Assembly: GCA_036526135.1 (NCBI GenBank)
Contig: DATCZA010000046.1
Coordinates: 1 to 64,000, forward strand
DNA from: UBA2965 sp036526135
GTDB taxonomy: Bacteria; Pseudomonadota; Gammaproteobacteria; Pseudomonadales; Azotimanducaceae
DNA length: 64,000 nt
Reading direction: 5' to 3'
A program made the position numbers and the translations under genes. Under the pieces are notes generated by a model. That model was given only the letters and a program-made list of their open reading frames with translations, searched no databases and was not told the DNA's origin. Below, piece by piece: positions 33,482 to 42,567 of the stretch; the stretch's first letter is position 1; each line of letters opens with the position of its first letter.

Positions 33482-33973
33482 CTAGACGCTCAGCACCTGG
33501 TCGCCACGGCTGACGCCGGAGACGCCTGTGCGGGCCACCTCCATGACGAGCGCGCGGTCGATGGCCCGAATGAAGGCATCGAGCTTTTCGCTCGGCCCCG
33601 AGAGCTGAATCGTGTACGCATCGGGCGCGACGTCGATGATCTGCCCGCGGAATATGTCGCACGTACGCTTCACCTCCGAGCGGTCGGCACCAGATGCGCG
33701 CACCTTTACGAGCATGAGCTCGCGCTCCACGTGGTCAGTCTCGGAAAGATCGACCACCTTGATGACCTCGATCACCTTGTACAGGTGCTTGATGATCTGC
33801 TCGATCTTGCGGTCGTCGCCCACGGTGGTGAGCGTCAGCCGCGACAGGGAGGGATCTTCCGTGGGCGCAACGGTGAGGCTGTCGATGTTGTAATTGCGCT
33901 GGGCGAAGAGCCCCACCACCCGGGACAGCGCTCCCGCCTCGTTTTCGAGCAGCACCGCGATGATGCGCCGCAT
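33482..33973 (-). CDS. ilvH: Acetolactate synthase small (regulatory) subunit
   Basis: A 163-residue subunit with an N-terminal ACT domain (MRRIIAVLLENEAGALSRVV) that binds valine and conveys feedback inhibition to the large subunit, and a C-terminal regulatory domain (MLVKVRASGADRSEV onwards). The length equals that of E. coli IlvH. The start codon shares one base with the ilvI stop, so translation is coupled. Confidence 0.95.
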   Translation of the reverse strand: MRRIIAVLLENEAGALSRVVGLFAQRNYNIDSLTVAPTEDPSLSRLTLTTVGDDRKIEQIIKHLYKVIEVIKVVDLSETDHVERELMLVKVRASGADRSEVKRTCDIFRGQIIDVAPDAYTIQLSGPSEKLDAFIRAIDRALVMEVARTGVSGVSRGDQVLSV

Positions 33974-35766
33974 CAGATGTAGTCTCCCTGCTGGCTGGTG
34001 GTGATCTTGTCCAAATACATGTCGCACATGGCGCCACCCTTGATGGCCATCGGGTAGACGTGCTCGTGGGGATCGACCCAGACATCCACGAACACGAGGC
34101 GCTCACGCAGCGGCGGCGAGAAAGCTTCGATCATTACCGGCTCCAGATCCTCGGCCCGGTCCACCTTGAAGCCCACATGGCCGAACGCTTCCACCAGGGT
34201 CTTGAAGTCCGGCAGCGAGTCACTGTAGGTGCTCTGAGAGTGACGTCCGCCGTACTGCATGTCCTGCCACTGCTTGACCATTCCCAGGGCCTGGTTGTTG
34301 AGGTTGACGATCTTGATCGGCAGACCGTACTGAAGGCAGGTGGACAGCTCCTGCATGTTCATCATGAAGCTTCCCTCGCCGGTGACGCAGACCACCCGGG
34401 CATCCGGAAAGGCAAACTGCACGCCCATGGCAGCGGGCAGCCCGAAGCCCATGGTGCCGAGGCCGCCGGAGTTGATCCAGCGCCGCGGCTGAGAGAACTT
34501 GTAGTACTGGGCCGCAAACATCTGGTGCTGGCCCACATCGCTGGTCACGTAGGCTTCGCCCTGGGTGACGCGATAGAGAGTCTGCACCACCAGCTGCGGG
34601 AGGATCGGCTTGCCCGGCTCCGGCTGAAGAGAGTGATCGAGCCCGTGCGCTTGCCGCCATCCGTCGATCTCGCCCCACCATGCCTTGAGCGCTTCGGCGT
34701 CCGGCAGATGCGGACGCCGCTCGAGCTCGCTTTCCAGGATTGCCCACATCTCTTCGAGCACGCTCGCCACCTGCCCGACGACGGGTATGTCCGCCGGGAT
34801 GATCTTGGAGATGGAAGCCGGATCCACATCGACTTGCACCACGGTGGCTGCGGGCGAGAACTTGCTCGGGTTGTTGGTGACACGGTCGTCAAAGCGCGCG
34901 CCGATGGCCAGGATCAGATCCGCGTTGTGCATGGCCATGTTTGCTTCGTAGGTCCCGTGCATGCCGAGCATGCCGAGGAACTGCTCGTCGTCGCCGGGAA
35001 ATCCGCCCAGACCCATCAGCGTATTGGTCACCGGGAAGCCCAGGCGCCGGGCAATGCGCGTGAGCAGTTCCGACCCGTCGCCCTGTATCACGCCTCCACC
35101 CGAGTAGATGATCGGTCGCTTGGCTTCCAGCAGCACGTCCACGGCCTTGCGGATCTGCCGCCCGTCACCCCTGACCGCCGGACTGTAGGAACGCAAGCTC
35201 ACCGACTGCGGGAAGGCGTAAGGCGCGGTGATGTCGGGGTCCGTGGTGTCCTTTGGAACGTCGATGACCACCGGACCGGGACGCCCGGTGGTGGCGATGT
35301 GGAACGCCTTCTTGACCACCGAAGCGATCTCGCTGCAATCCTTGACCAGGAACGAATGCTTCACCACCGGCCGCGAGATACCGACCATGTCCGTTTCCTG
35401 AAACGCATCCGTTCCGATCAGCGGGTTGGGGACCTGTCCCGAGATCACGATCATGGGAATGGAATCCATGTGGGCCGTGGCGATTCCGGTGATGGCGTTG
35501 GTAGCGCCCGGGCCCGAGGTCACCAGCACGACGCCAGGCTTCCCCGTGGCGCGCGCGTAGGCATCCGCCATGTGCGTCGCGGCCTGCTCGTGACGCACCA
35601 GGATGTGCTCCACCTTCTGCTGGCGGAATATGGCGTCATAGATGTGCAGGGCGGAGCCGCCCGGGTACCCGAAGATGTAATCCACGCCGGCGTCCTGCAG
35701 CGCCCGTATCAGGATGTCGCCGCCGGAGAGCTCTTCGCCAATGCTCTGACTCTTGTCTGTGCCCAC
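33973..35766 (-). CDS. ilvI: Acetolactate synthase large (catalytic) subunit
   Basis: A 597-residue thiamine-diphosphate enzyme for the first common step of valine, leucine and isoleucine synthesis. The catalytic Glu is in HILVRHEQAATHMADAYARA near 57, the FAD-binding region is central, and the cofactor motif runs from VTGEGSFMMNMQEL to VNLNNQALGMV near 445-480. It begins at a GTG (35766); in-frame stops lie just upstream. It heads the unit ilvI-ilvH-ilvC-pssA. Confidence 0.96.
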   Translation of the reverse strand: MGTDKSQSIGEELSGGDILIRALQDAGVDYIFGYPGGSALHIYDAIFRQQKVEHILVRHEQAATHMADAYARATGKPGVVLVTSGPGATNAITGIATAHMDSIPMIVISGQVPNPLIGTDAFQETDMVGISRPVVKHSFLVKDCSEIASVVKKAFHIATTGRPGPVVIDVPKDTTDPDITAPYAFPQSVSLRSYSPAVRGDGRQIRKAVDVLLEAKRPIIYSGGGVIQGDGSELLTRIARRLGFPVTNTLMGLGGFPGDDEQFLGMLGMHGTYEANMAMHNADLILAIGARFDDRVTNNPSKFSPAATVVQVDVDPASISKIIPADIPVVGQVASVLEEMWAILESELERRPHLPDAEALKAWWGEIDGWRQAHGLDHSLQPEPGKPILPQLVVQTLYRVTQGEAYVTSDVGQHQMFAAQYYKFSQPRRWINSGGLGTMGFGLPAAMGVQFAFPDARVVCVTGEGSFMMNMQELSTCLQYGLPIKIVNLNNQALGMVKQWQDMQYGGRHSQSTYSDSLPDFKTLVEAFGHVGFKVDRAEDLEPVMIEAFSPPLRERLVFVDVWVDPHEHVYPMAIKGGAMCDMYLDKITTSQQGDYI

Positions 35767-36070
35767 TGTGATTCGTGCCCGTTAGTCAACCAGATACCTC
35801 ACCGGCTGATGTCCCGCCACCCATAAACGTTTGATTTTTCACGGGGTTTGAAAGGAGGGACCGCCGGAGCCGCGTATTCTTGGGGTTCGCCCACGGCATG
35901 TCAACGAACGGTCCAATGCGCCAAATTGCGAATCGCTTCACATATCCGGGGTAACTGCCGCAAGGGACGGACGCCCCGGTCGCTCTAAAATCCCGGATTG
36001 GATTGCTACGCCCGGGCGCCGGTCACGAAAAAAACCGCCGGCGGCCGTGGCATATATCAGGAGTATCTGG
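35767..36070. other. Divergent gap between ilvI and the DUF4124 gene
   Basis: This 304-base stretch contains the ilvI promoter and, near the right end, an AGGAG ribosome binding site at 36059-36063 for the DUF4124 gene. A GC-rich palindrome CCGCCGGCGG beside a run of A (36030-36046) may be part of a weak hairpin. No RNA gene or coding frame is convincing. Confidence 0.5.
35876..35904 (-). promoter_or_regulatory. Candidate sigma70 promoter for ilvI operon
   Basis: On the reverse strand a perfect TTGACA (35899-35904) is followed after 17 bases by AAGAAT (35876-35881). Transcription would begin near 35868, giving a leader of about 100 bases before the ilvI GTG. I found no leader peptide rich in Ile, Val or Leu, so attenuation of the E. 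coli type is not evident. Confidence 0.5.
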
Positions 36071-36550
36071 ATGATGCGCAAGTTCATTAGTCTCGCCTTC
36101 GCTGCTCTCTGCATACCGGTACTGGCGACCGCCGACGTCTACCGCTGGGTCGGTCCCGACGGGGTCGTCAACTACACTCAGATGAAACCTGAGGGTGTCC
36201 AGGCCGAGCGCGTCCAGGCCCAGGGCGGAAGACGTTCGACTGCTGCCCCAGCCCCCAGCGAGCCCGCCGACCAGTCCGCCACCCAGAGCGCGGACACGTC
36301 ACAGCTTTCCCCTAAGCAGCAGGAAATGCTGAACGATCTGCAGTCGGCTGAGGCCGCCCGCAAGCAGGAAGTCGCCCGGATCCGGGAATCCAACTGCGAG
36401 CGGTCACGACGGGTGCTCGACCGCCTGTCCGCCACCGCGCGCATACGCGTTCGTGACGATTCCGGCGAGGAAAGAATCATGGGCGAGGATGAGCGCCAGA
36501 ATCGCATCGCTGAAGCCCAGCAGGGCGTTGCAGAGAACTGCTTGTCCTGA
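36071..36550 (+). CDS. Exported DUF4124 domain protein
   Basis: A 159-residue protein with a signal peptide (MMRKFISLAFAALCIPVLATA) and a DUF4124 domain right after it (DVYRWVGPDGVVNYTQMKPE). The middle (about 50-80) is low complexity, and the C-terminal part is a charged helix rich in Glu and Arg, probably a coiled coil. The ATG at 36071 is preceded by AGGAG. The function of the domain is unknown; it is common in gammaproteobacterial envelope proteins. It converges with pgeF. Confidence 0.85.
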   Translation: MMRKFISLAFAALCIPVLATADVYRWVGPDGVVNYTQMKPEGVQAERVQAQGGRRSTAAPAPSEPADQSATQSADTSQLSPKQQEMLNDLQSAEAARKQEVARIRESNCERSRRVLDRLSATARIRVRDDSGEERIMGEDERQNRIAEAQQGVAENCLS

Positions 36551-36557
36551 GGACCCG

Positions 36558-36579
36558 GGGCCCGCAGCCGTGCGGGCCC
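36558..36579. terminator. Hairpin between convergent DUF4124 gene and pgeF
   Basis: GGGCCCGCA (36558-36566) and TGCGGGCCC (36571-36579) form a perfect nine-base-pair stem with a GCCG loop in the 38-base gap between two stops. It lacks a U-run but is well placed to stop both transcripts. Confidence 0.5.
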
Positions 36580-36588
36580 ACTGCCAGC

Positions 36589-37341
36589 TCACCGTATCCA
36601 GACCAGCGTTGCCTGGCGACCGGTCTCGCCATCGCGCCGATACGAATAAAACCTGGCGTCGGACCAGGTGCATGCCGAGGATCGCTCGACACATCCGATC
36701 CCCACGTCCCCAAGCTGCCGAACGGCCAGCCCGGCCAGGTCAAGCTGATATTTGTCCGCCCGTCCGCCCGGTCTCAGGTAGGCTTCCGCCTCGGGGCCCG
36801 ATTGCCGCACCGCCTCGGCCACGTCTCCGCCAACCTCATAAGCGTCGGCTCCGATTCCCGGACCAATCCAGCCCACGTATCCCGTCGTCCTGCCAGGTAG
36901 CGAGCCCACCACGCTGGGGATGATGCCGGCAACCAGGCCGCGCCAACCCGCGTGGATCACGGCAACCGTGCTCGCATCGCGAGCAGCAACGACCACCGGC
37001 AGGCAATCGGCGGTAAGGACGGCCAGCGCAAGCCCGGGAACAGACGTCCACGCGGCATCGGCCACCGGCACCCGGTCGCAGCTTGCCAGGGTGGCCTGGA
37101 CACACCCTGTTCCATGGACCTGCTCGAGCCATTGCACGTGCGCAAGACCGAGCGCTTTGAGCAGATCGCGACGGTTTCGGGCCACATGGGCCGGGTCATC
37201 GTGGACGTGGCAGGCGAGATTGAAGGCTGCATACTTCCCCTTGCTGAACCCGCCCGGCCGGGTCGTGGTTACCGCGGCGATTCGGTGGCCGGGCGCGTCG
37301 TCCGGCCACCTGGCCCACTCCCAAGCGTTCGCTTCAACCAT
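36589..37341 (-). CDS. pgeF: Purine nucleoside phosphorylase / laccase-domain protein PgeF
   Basis: A 250-residue protein of the YfiH/PgeF (multicopper polyphenol oxidoreductase) family, linked to purine nucleoside cleavage and to removal of misplaced peptidoglycan residues. The metal-binding histidines and Cys are in LEQVHGTG (near 70), LTADCLPVVVA (near 107-117) and VAVIHAGWRGLVAG (near 124-137). The start MVEANAWEW was chosen because longer frames are antisense to nothing recognisable. It overlaps rluD by eight bases, and rluD-pgeF is a conserved pair. Confidence 0.92.
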   Translation of the reverse strand: MVEANAWEWARWPDDAPGHRIAAVTTTRPGGFSKGKYAAFNLACHVHDDPAHVARNRRDLLKALGLAHVQWLEQVHGTGCVQATLASCDRVPVADAAWTSVPGLALAVLTADCLPVVVAARDASTVAVIHAGWRGLVAGIIPSVVGSLPGRTTGYVGWIGPGIGADAYEVGGDVAEAVRQSGPEAEAYLRPGGRADKYQLDLAGLAVRQLGDVGIGCVERSSACTWSDARFYSYRRDGETGRQATLVWIR

Positions 37342-38302
37342 GGTGCCGCACGTCCTGCCGCAGGGCATCGAGCAAATCCACCAGATCGTCGGGGTCCGGA
37401 GCTTCGAACTGCAACCTCCCGCCGTGAACGGGGTGGTCGAAGGCGAGCTTCGCGGCATGCAGCGCCTGGCGCGAGAAACCGCGGAGCGCGGCGATCAGTT
37501 CGTCCTGAGCACCCGGTGGCAGACGTCCCCGAGCCCCGTAGGCTCGGTCCCCCACCAGCGGATGCCCGATACTGCTCAGATGCACTCTGATCTGGTGGGT
37601 GCGTCCGGTTTCCAGCTGCGCGACCACCAGGGTGTGAGCCCTGAAACGCTCGACCACCCGGACCCGGGTGAGCGCGGGGCGACCATCGGCCCGAACGCGC
37701 TGGAGCGTCCTGCGCACGGGATCGCGCCCCATCGGGGCATCGATATCCAGCCCGCTGACCAGCACCCCTTCACAGACGGCGCGATAGCCCCGCTGAATCT
37801 GTCTGGCCTGCAGCGCCCTGACAAGAGCGGCGTGAGCTTCGAGATTGGCCGCAACCAGGAGCAGCCCGGACGTGTCCTTGTCCAGACGGTGCACGATCCC
37901 CGCCCGCGGAACCAGGGCCAGCGAGGCCCGGTGATGGAGCAGCCCGTTGACGAGCGTGCCATCGGGATTGCCCGCTCCAGGATGAACCACTAGCCCCGCA
38001 GGCTTGTTGACGACGAGCAGGTCGGCGTCTTCATAGAGGACGTCAAACGGGACGGGCTCCCCAGTGCTCCAGTCTTCCCGGGGCGCGACGACGGCATCGA
38101 GCACGAGTGTTTCGCCCCCTACGAGCTTCACTTTTGGTTTGACCCGGGCACCGTCCACCGTGAGCGCCCCATCCTGAATCCAGGCGGTCAACGCGGCGCG
38201 GGAGAATTCCGGGAACAGCCGGGCCGCCGCCTTGTCGACGCGCTCTCCCGCCACGTCAGGTGGCACCGTTACTCGTTTCTGGATTTCCAGCGGCTCCGCC
38301 AT
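37334..38302 (-). CDS. rluD: 23S rRNA pseudouridine synthase RluD
   Basis: A 322-residue synthase that modifies uridines of helix 69 in 23S rRNA. The N-terminal S4 domain (about 12-75) includes RVDKAAARLFPEFSRAALTAW. The catalytic Asp is in GIVHRLDKDTSGLLLVA near residue 135. LETGRTHQIRVHLSSIGHPLVGD (near 215-237) is the second conserved block. The ATG at 38302 is preferred to an upstream in-frame TTG. It is divergent from bamD, a conserved arrangement. Confidence 0.95.
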   Translation of the reverse strand: MAEPLEIQKRVTVPPDVAGERVDKAAARLFPEFSRAALTAWIQDGALTVDGARVKPKVKLVGGETLVLDAVVAPREDWSTGEPVPFDVLYEDADLLVVNKPAGLVVHPGAGNPDGTLVNGLLHHRASLALVPRAGIVHRLDKDTSGLLLVAANLEAHAALVRALQARQIQRGYRAVCEGVLVSGLDIDAPMGRDPVRRTLQRVRADGRPALTRVRVVERFRAHTLVVAQLETGRTHQIRVHLSSIGHPLVGDRAYGARGRLPPGAQDELIAALRGFSRQALHAAKLAFDHPVHGGRLQFEAPDPDDLVDLLDALRQDVRHHG

Positions 38303-38389
38303 CGCCCTCTGCTCTGGTTGCAACCGTACGCTAAATCGTTAAATTAGCGAAACTTTCTGGCTCACGCCTGAACCAAAGCTGCAGGATCC

Positions 38390-39388
38390 ATGCGCAAATT
38401 CACCCTCATGCCCTTTCTTTTGCCTCTCCTACTGCTTTGCCTTGCGTCTTCCGGCTGCTCCTGGATGCCCTGGGTCGGCAAGGACAAGGACAAAGCCGAA
38501 GAGGACCTGAACGCGACGGAGCAGCAGCTCTACCGCGACACGCAACGCGCGCTCCGGGCCGGCAACTACGACCGGGCGATCCAGGGTCTCCAGCAGCTCG
38601 AGGCCCGGTTTCCTTTCGGCCGCTACGCGGAGCAGGCCCAGCTGGAGATCATCTACGCTCAGTACATGTCCTACGATCACGACACGGCCCGCGCGTCCGC
38701 GGACCGGTTCATGCGCCTCCATCCTCAGCATGCCAACATCGACTACGCCTACTACATCAAGGCTCTGGCCGCCTTCAACAAGAACCGGGGCCTGCTGGAT
38801 CGCATCTTCGCGACCGATCTTGCAAAACGGGACATGACCGCCGCCCGCGACGCTTACGCCGACTTCGCTCAGCTGCTGGCCCTTTACCCCGACAGCCAGT
38901 ACGCGCCCGACGCGAACCTGCGGATGATCTATCTGCGGAACCTCCTGGCAGAGTCGGAGATTCACGTGGCCGACTACTACATGCGCAGGGGCGCTTATCT
39001 GGCGGCCAGCAACCGGGCGAGATACGTCATCGAGACCTACTCCAAGTCCCAATCCGTCGACGATGCGCTGGCCATACTGGTTGAGGCCAACTGGCGCCTG
39101 GGGCTGGAGGAGGCCGCCAACGACGCACTGCGGGTATTGGCGCTCAACTACCCGAACTACCCGGCGTTCGACACCGACGGCAACCTGACCCTGGCGAGCA
39201 CCGTGCGCAACCGCGACCGATCCTGGACCAACATGGTCACGTTCGGTCTGCTCGACCGTCCCAAGGTCCCGCCGCCGATCACGATCAAGCATCCTGAAGG
39301 CTTTGAACCGCCACCCGTCAATCCGGACGCCGCCCCGCCACCGAAGAAGAAAGGCGGCATATTCAGCTGGCTTCCCTTCGTCGGTTGA
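38390..39388 (+). CDS. bamD: Outer membrane assembly lipoprotein BamD
   Basis: A 332-residue lipoprotein of the BAM complex that folds outer-membrane proteins. The signal peptide ends in the lipobox LASSGC, with Cys23 the lipidated residue. TPR-like repeats follow from about 45 (YRDTQRALRAGNYDRAIQGLQQLEARFPFG-type segments) to about 255. Compared with the usual 240-250 residues there is an extra C-terminal tail of about 70 residues, Pro- and Lys-rich (PPPVNPDAAPPPKKKGG), whose role is unknown. LspA, which would cleave its signal, is encoded nearby. Confidence 0.94.
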   Translation: MRKFTLMPFLLPLLLLCLASSGCSWMPWVGKDKDKAEEDLNATEQQLYRDTQRALRAGNYDRAIQGLQQLEARFPFGRYAEQAQLEIIYAQYMSYDHDTARASADRFMRLHPQHANIDYAYYIKALAAFNKNRGLLDRIFATDLAKRDMTAARDAYADFAQLLALYPDSQYAPDANLRMIYLRNLLAESEIHVADYYMRRGAYLAASNRARYVIETYSKSQSVDDALAILVEANWRLGLEEAANDALRVLALNYPNYPAFDTDGNLTLASTVRNRDRSWTNMVTFGLLDRPKVPPPITIKHPEGFEPPPVNPDAAPPPKKKGGIFSWLPFVG

Positions 39389-39482
39389 GCAGAAAGCTGC
39401 TCCCGGTCTCAGCAAACGGCCGGCGGTCATCTAGACTCAGGAGCACGTGCCGCAAATCGGCAGGCAGCGCGCAGGCGGACGG

Positions 39483-41099
39483 ATGACGCTTCAGCACGAG
39501 GATATAAGGCGGGAAGTCGAGCAGCGCCGGTTCGAGGTCAACGCCAACCTGCTCCGCATCTACAACTACTACCGCGTCTTCGTGGGTCTCGCCCTGCTCG
39601 CAGTATTCATGACCAGCCTGATGGGCAGCCGTCTGGGAGGCCTCGATCCCACGGCCTTCCTCTGGAGCATTCTCGCTTACATCGCCATTAACCTGACCGC
39701 CGCCGTGGCGGTGCAGTTTCTTCCCCGCAGCATCGTTCAGGGGCAGACCATCAGCGCCGCTCTCGTGGTCTTCGATATCCTGACGCTCACCTGGCTCACT
39801 TACTTGAGCGGCGGCGTTGCCAGCGGCCTCGGCCTGCTGATTCTCGTTTCTGTCTCGACGGGCTCCATCATGGTCACCAGCCGCGCCACCGCGGTGCTGG
39901 CCGCCACGGCGAGCATTGCCGTGCTATTTGAGGAGTTCTACCTCTCGCTTACGGCACCCGCCCTTCACGACGACTACTTTCAGGCCGGCGTCCTGGGCGT
40001 CTTCTACTTCGCCTTTTCCCTTTCCATTCATCATCTCGCCAGACGCATTCGAGAGGACGATCTTCGAGCCATGACCCAGGCAGCGGAGCTTGCAGACCTG
40101 GAACGCCTGAACCGGCAGATCGTTCAGAGCATGCGCACGGGAATCATCGTGGTCGATGCAGACAATCGTGTGCGGATGATGAACCAGTCCGCAACAGCGC
40201 TACTGGGCCTGGCGGGCGACGAGGCGCTGGCGCGTCTTCCCGAGCCGCTGGAGGAACGGCTCGAGGACTGGCGAGAGAATTCGCGCCTTCGGACGCCTCC
40301 CTTCCAGATCGAGCCCGATACCCCGGAAGTGCGTGCCAACTTCTCTGCTGTGCGGGCCGGCGGGGACGTCACCATATTTCTCGAGGACACCAGTGAGCTT
40401 CAGCAACAGGCTCAACAGCTCAAGCTCGCCGGTCTGGGTCGCCTCTCCGCAAACATCGCCCACGAGATCCGCAATCCCCTAGGCGCCATCAGCCATGCGG
40501 CCCAGTTGCTGCGCGAATCGCAGAACCTGGACGAAGGGGAGACCCGCCTCACCCAGATCATCCACAACCATTGTCAGCGGATGAACGGCGTCATAGAAAA
40601 CGTGCTAGAGATGTCACGTCGCAGCCCGTCCGCTCCCGTTAGACTGCGTCTGCAGGAGCTTTTGGAAGAATTCGCGGATTCGTTCCGGGAAGCGGTCAAT
40701 GACGCCATCATCGACATAGACGTCGTGCCGGAGGATACGGAGATTCGGGTGGACAGGAGCCAGATGAGCCAGGTGCTCACCAATCTGGCCGGCAACGGCA
40801 TTCGGTACAGCTACGAGGCGACCGGGCAACCCTTCGTTCGTCTGGAGGGAGGGATCGATCCGCGAACCGACCGGCCATATCTCAACGTCATCGACCGCGG
40901 GCCCGGCGTTCCAGACGACCAGGTCGCCAATCTGTTCGAAGCGTTCCACACCACGGAGCGGGCGGGCACCGGGCTCGGTCTGTACATATCCAAGGAGCTC
41001 TGCGAGACCAACCAGGCGCGGCTGTCCTACTCGCGACATGCCGACGGAGGCAGCTGCTTTCGGATTGCCTTCGCTCATCCCGATCGAATTACGGCATAA
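39483..41099 (+). CDS. pilS: Sensor histidine kinase PilS
   Basis: A 538-residue sensor kinase for pilus gene control. Six membrane helices lie in about residues 28-180, a PAS-like domain at about 210-310, and the phospho-accepting His is in LSANIAHEIRNPLGAISHAA near 330. ATP-binding boxes include VLTNLAGNGIRYS, DRGPGVPDD and ERAGTGLGLYISKEL. The family sees the level of the major pilin in the membrane. The ATG at 39483 is chosen, but an upstream GTG at 39447 is an alternative. pilR follows after 12 bases. Confidence 0.92.
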   Translation: MTLQHEDIRREVEQRRFEVNANLLRIYNYYRVFVGLALLAVFMTSLMGSRLGGLDPTAFLWSILAYIAINLTAAVAVQFLPRSIVQGQTISAALVVFDILTLTWLTYLSGGVASGLGLLILVSVSTGSIMVTSRATAVLAATASIAVLFEEFYLSLTAPALHDDYFQAGVLGVFYFAFSLSIHHLARRIREDDLRAMTQAAELADLERLNRQIVQSMRTGIIVVDADNRVRMMNQSATALLGLAGDEALARLPEPLEERLEDWRENSRLRTPPFQIEPDTPEVRANFSAVRAGGDVTIFLEDTSELQQQAQQLKLAGLGRLSANIAHEIRNPLGAISHAAQLLRESQNLDEGETRLTQIIHNHCQRMNGVIENVLEMSRRSPSAPVRLRLQELLEEFADSFREAVNDAIIDIDVVPEDTEIRVDRSQMSQVLTNLAGNGIRYSYEATGQPFVRLEGGIDPRTDRPYLNVIDRGPGVPDDQVANLFEAFHTTERAGTGLGLYISKELCETNQARLSYSRHADGGSCFRIAFAHPDRITA

Positions 41100-41111
41100 G
41101 GAGAGGCCAAA

Positions 41112-42494
41112 GTGACGGGCGACAAACGTGCACTCATCGTCGACGACGAGCCGGACATTCGCGAACTTCTCGAGATCACCCTGGGCAGGATGAGCATAGA
41201 GACCTCCGCCGCCCAGGACCTTGCTACGGCACGTCGTTACCTCGCAGAAGAAGAATTCGACCTCTGCCTCACGGACATGAACCTCCCCGATGGCAACGGC
41301 ATCGAGCTGGTCGACCTGATCGCCCAAGAGAGGCCGGGATTGCCCGTAGCGGTGATCACGGCCTTCGGCAGCATGGACACGGCAATCAGCGCCTTGAAAG
41401 CAGGCGCCTTCGATTTCGTGCAGAAACCCGTTGATCTGGACCAGCTCCGAGCACTGGTGGACACGGCGCTGAAGATCCCCGAGATGGCCGGATCTCAGGC
41501 CGTCGATCCGGCAAGGCTGACGGGGCAGTCGGACACGATGAATCGACTGCGCGAGCAGATCGAGAAACTCGCCCGCAGCCAGGCTCCGATCTACATAAGC
41601 GGCGAGTCCGGTTCGGGTAAGGAACTCGCCGCCCGGCTCATTCACGAGCAGGGACCCAGGAGGGATGCGCCGTTCGTGCCGGTCAACTGCGGGGCCATCC
41701 CGAGCGAGCTTATGGAAAGCGAGTTCTTCGGGCACATCAAGGGCAGCTTCACGGGCGCCGTTGCAGACAAAGAGGGGCTCTTTCAGGCCGCCGACGGCGG
41801 CACGCTCTTCCTCGACGAGGTCGCCGACCTGCCATTGTCCATGCAGGTGAAGCTGCTCCGGGCGATACAGGAAAAGGCTGTGCGCGCCGTTGGGTCGGCC
41901 CAGGAACAGGCCATCGACGTACGCATTCTCTCGGCAACCCACAAGGATCTGGCCGACGAAGTAGATGCCGGTCACTTCCGGCAGGATCTCTACTACCGGC
42001 TAAACGTCATCGAGTTGCCAATGCCGAGCCTGCGCGATCGCGCCGACGACATTCCCGAACTCGCCGAGCAGATCCTGTCGCGCCTTGCGGCAGAGTACGG
42101 CGAAAACAAACCTTCCATTAGCGACGCCGCAATGAGGTCACTCGGGGCATACCACTTTCCTGGAAACGTCCGTGAGCTCGAGAACATTCTCGAACGCGCC
42201 TTCACCCTCTGCGAGGACGATTGCATCGAGCAGGCCGATCTGCAACTGAGCGACGTGGAGTCGGTATCGGCCCGGGATGTCGCAGAAGAGCCGACACGTT
42301 CGCCGTCTAGCCCGCCCACGGCCGTCGAGCTAGGGCCGAGCGAGTCACTCGAGGACCACCTGGAGGCCATCGAGCGCAAGCTGATAACCGATGCCCTGGA
42401 ATCCACCCGCTGGAACAAGACTGCCGCAGCGAAGCAACTGGGCATCACTTTTCGCGCGCTGCGCTACCGGCTGAAAAAGCTGGGCCTCGACTGA
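41112..42494 (+). CDS. pilR: Sigma54-dependent response regulator PilR
   Basis: A 460-residue NtrC-type activator. The receiver domain (1-120) has the acidic pair DDEP and the phospho-accepting Asp in LCLTDMNLPDGNG near residue 54. The AAA+ domain (about 140-370) has Walker A SGESGSGKELAARL and a sigma54-contact loop GSFTGA in place of GAFTGA. The Fis-type helix-turn-helix is at the C-terminus (RWNKTAAAKQLGITFRALRY). A GTG start follows an AAGGAG site. PilR normally activates pilA, which is not in this window. Confidence 0.94.
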   Translation: MTGDKRALIVDDEPDIRELLEITLGRMSIETSAAQDLATARRYLAEEEFDLCLTDMNLPDGNGIELVDLIAQERPGLPVAVITAFGSMDTAISALKAGAFDFVQKPVDLDQLRALVDTALKIPEMAGSQAVDPARLTGQSDTMNRLREQIEKLARSQAPIYISGESGSGKELAARLIHEQGPRRDAPFVPVNCGAIPSELMESEFFGHIKGSFTGAVADKEGLFQAADGGTLFLDEVADLPLSMQVKLLRAIQEKAVRAVGSAQEQAIDVRILSATHKDLADEVDAGHFRQDLYYRLNVIELPMPSLRDRADDIPELAEQILSRLAAEYGENKPSISDAAMRSLGAYHFPGNVRELENILERAFTLCEDDCIEQADLQLSDVESVSARDVAEEPTRSPSSPPTAVELGPSESLEDHLEAIERKLITDALESTRWNKTAAAKQLGITFRALRYRLKKLGLD

Positions 42495-42567
42495 GCTGAT
42501 ATCCCACCACAAGAGGCGGCGCGCGCCGCTTCTCCCCGCGACGCGCGTCGGATGAACTGACGCGGAA

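Noticed and set aside
34060..35826. Open frame of almost 590 codons on the plus strand
   Set aside because: It is the antisense shadow of ilvI.
35767..35850. Leader peptide for attenuation of the ilv genes
   Set aside because: The only short frame in the ilvI leader encodes about 12 residues with no run of Ile, Val or Leu codons, and no terminator/antiterminator pair was seen.
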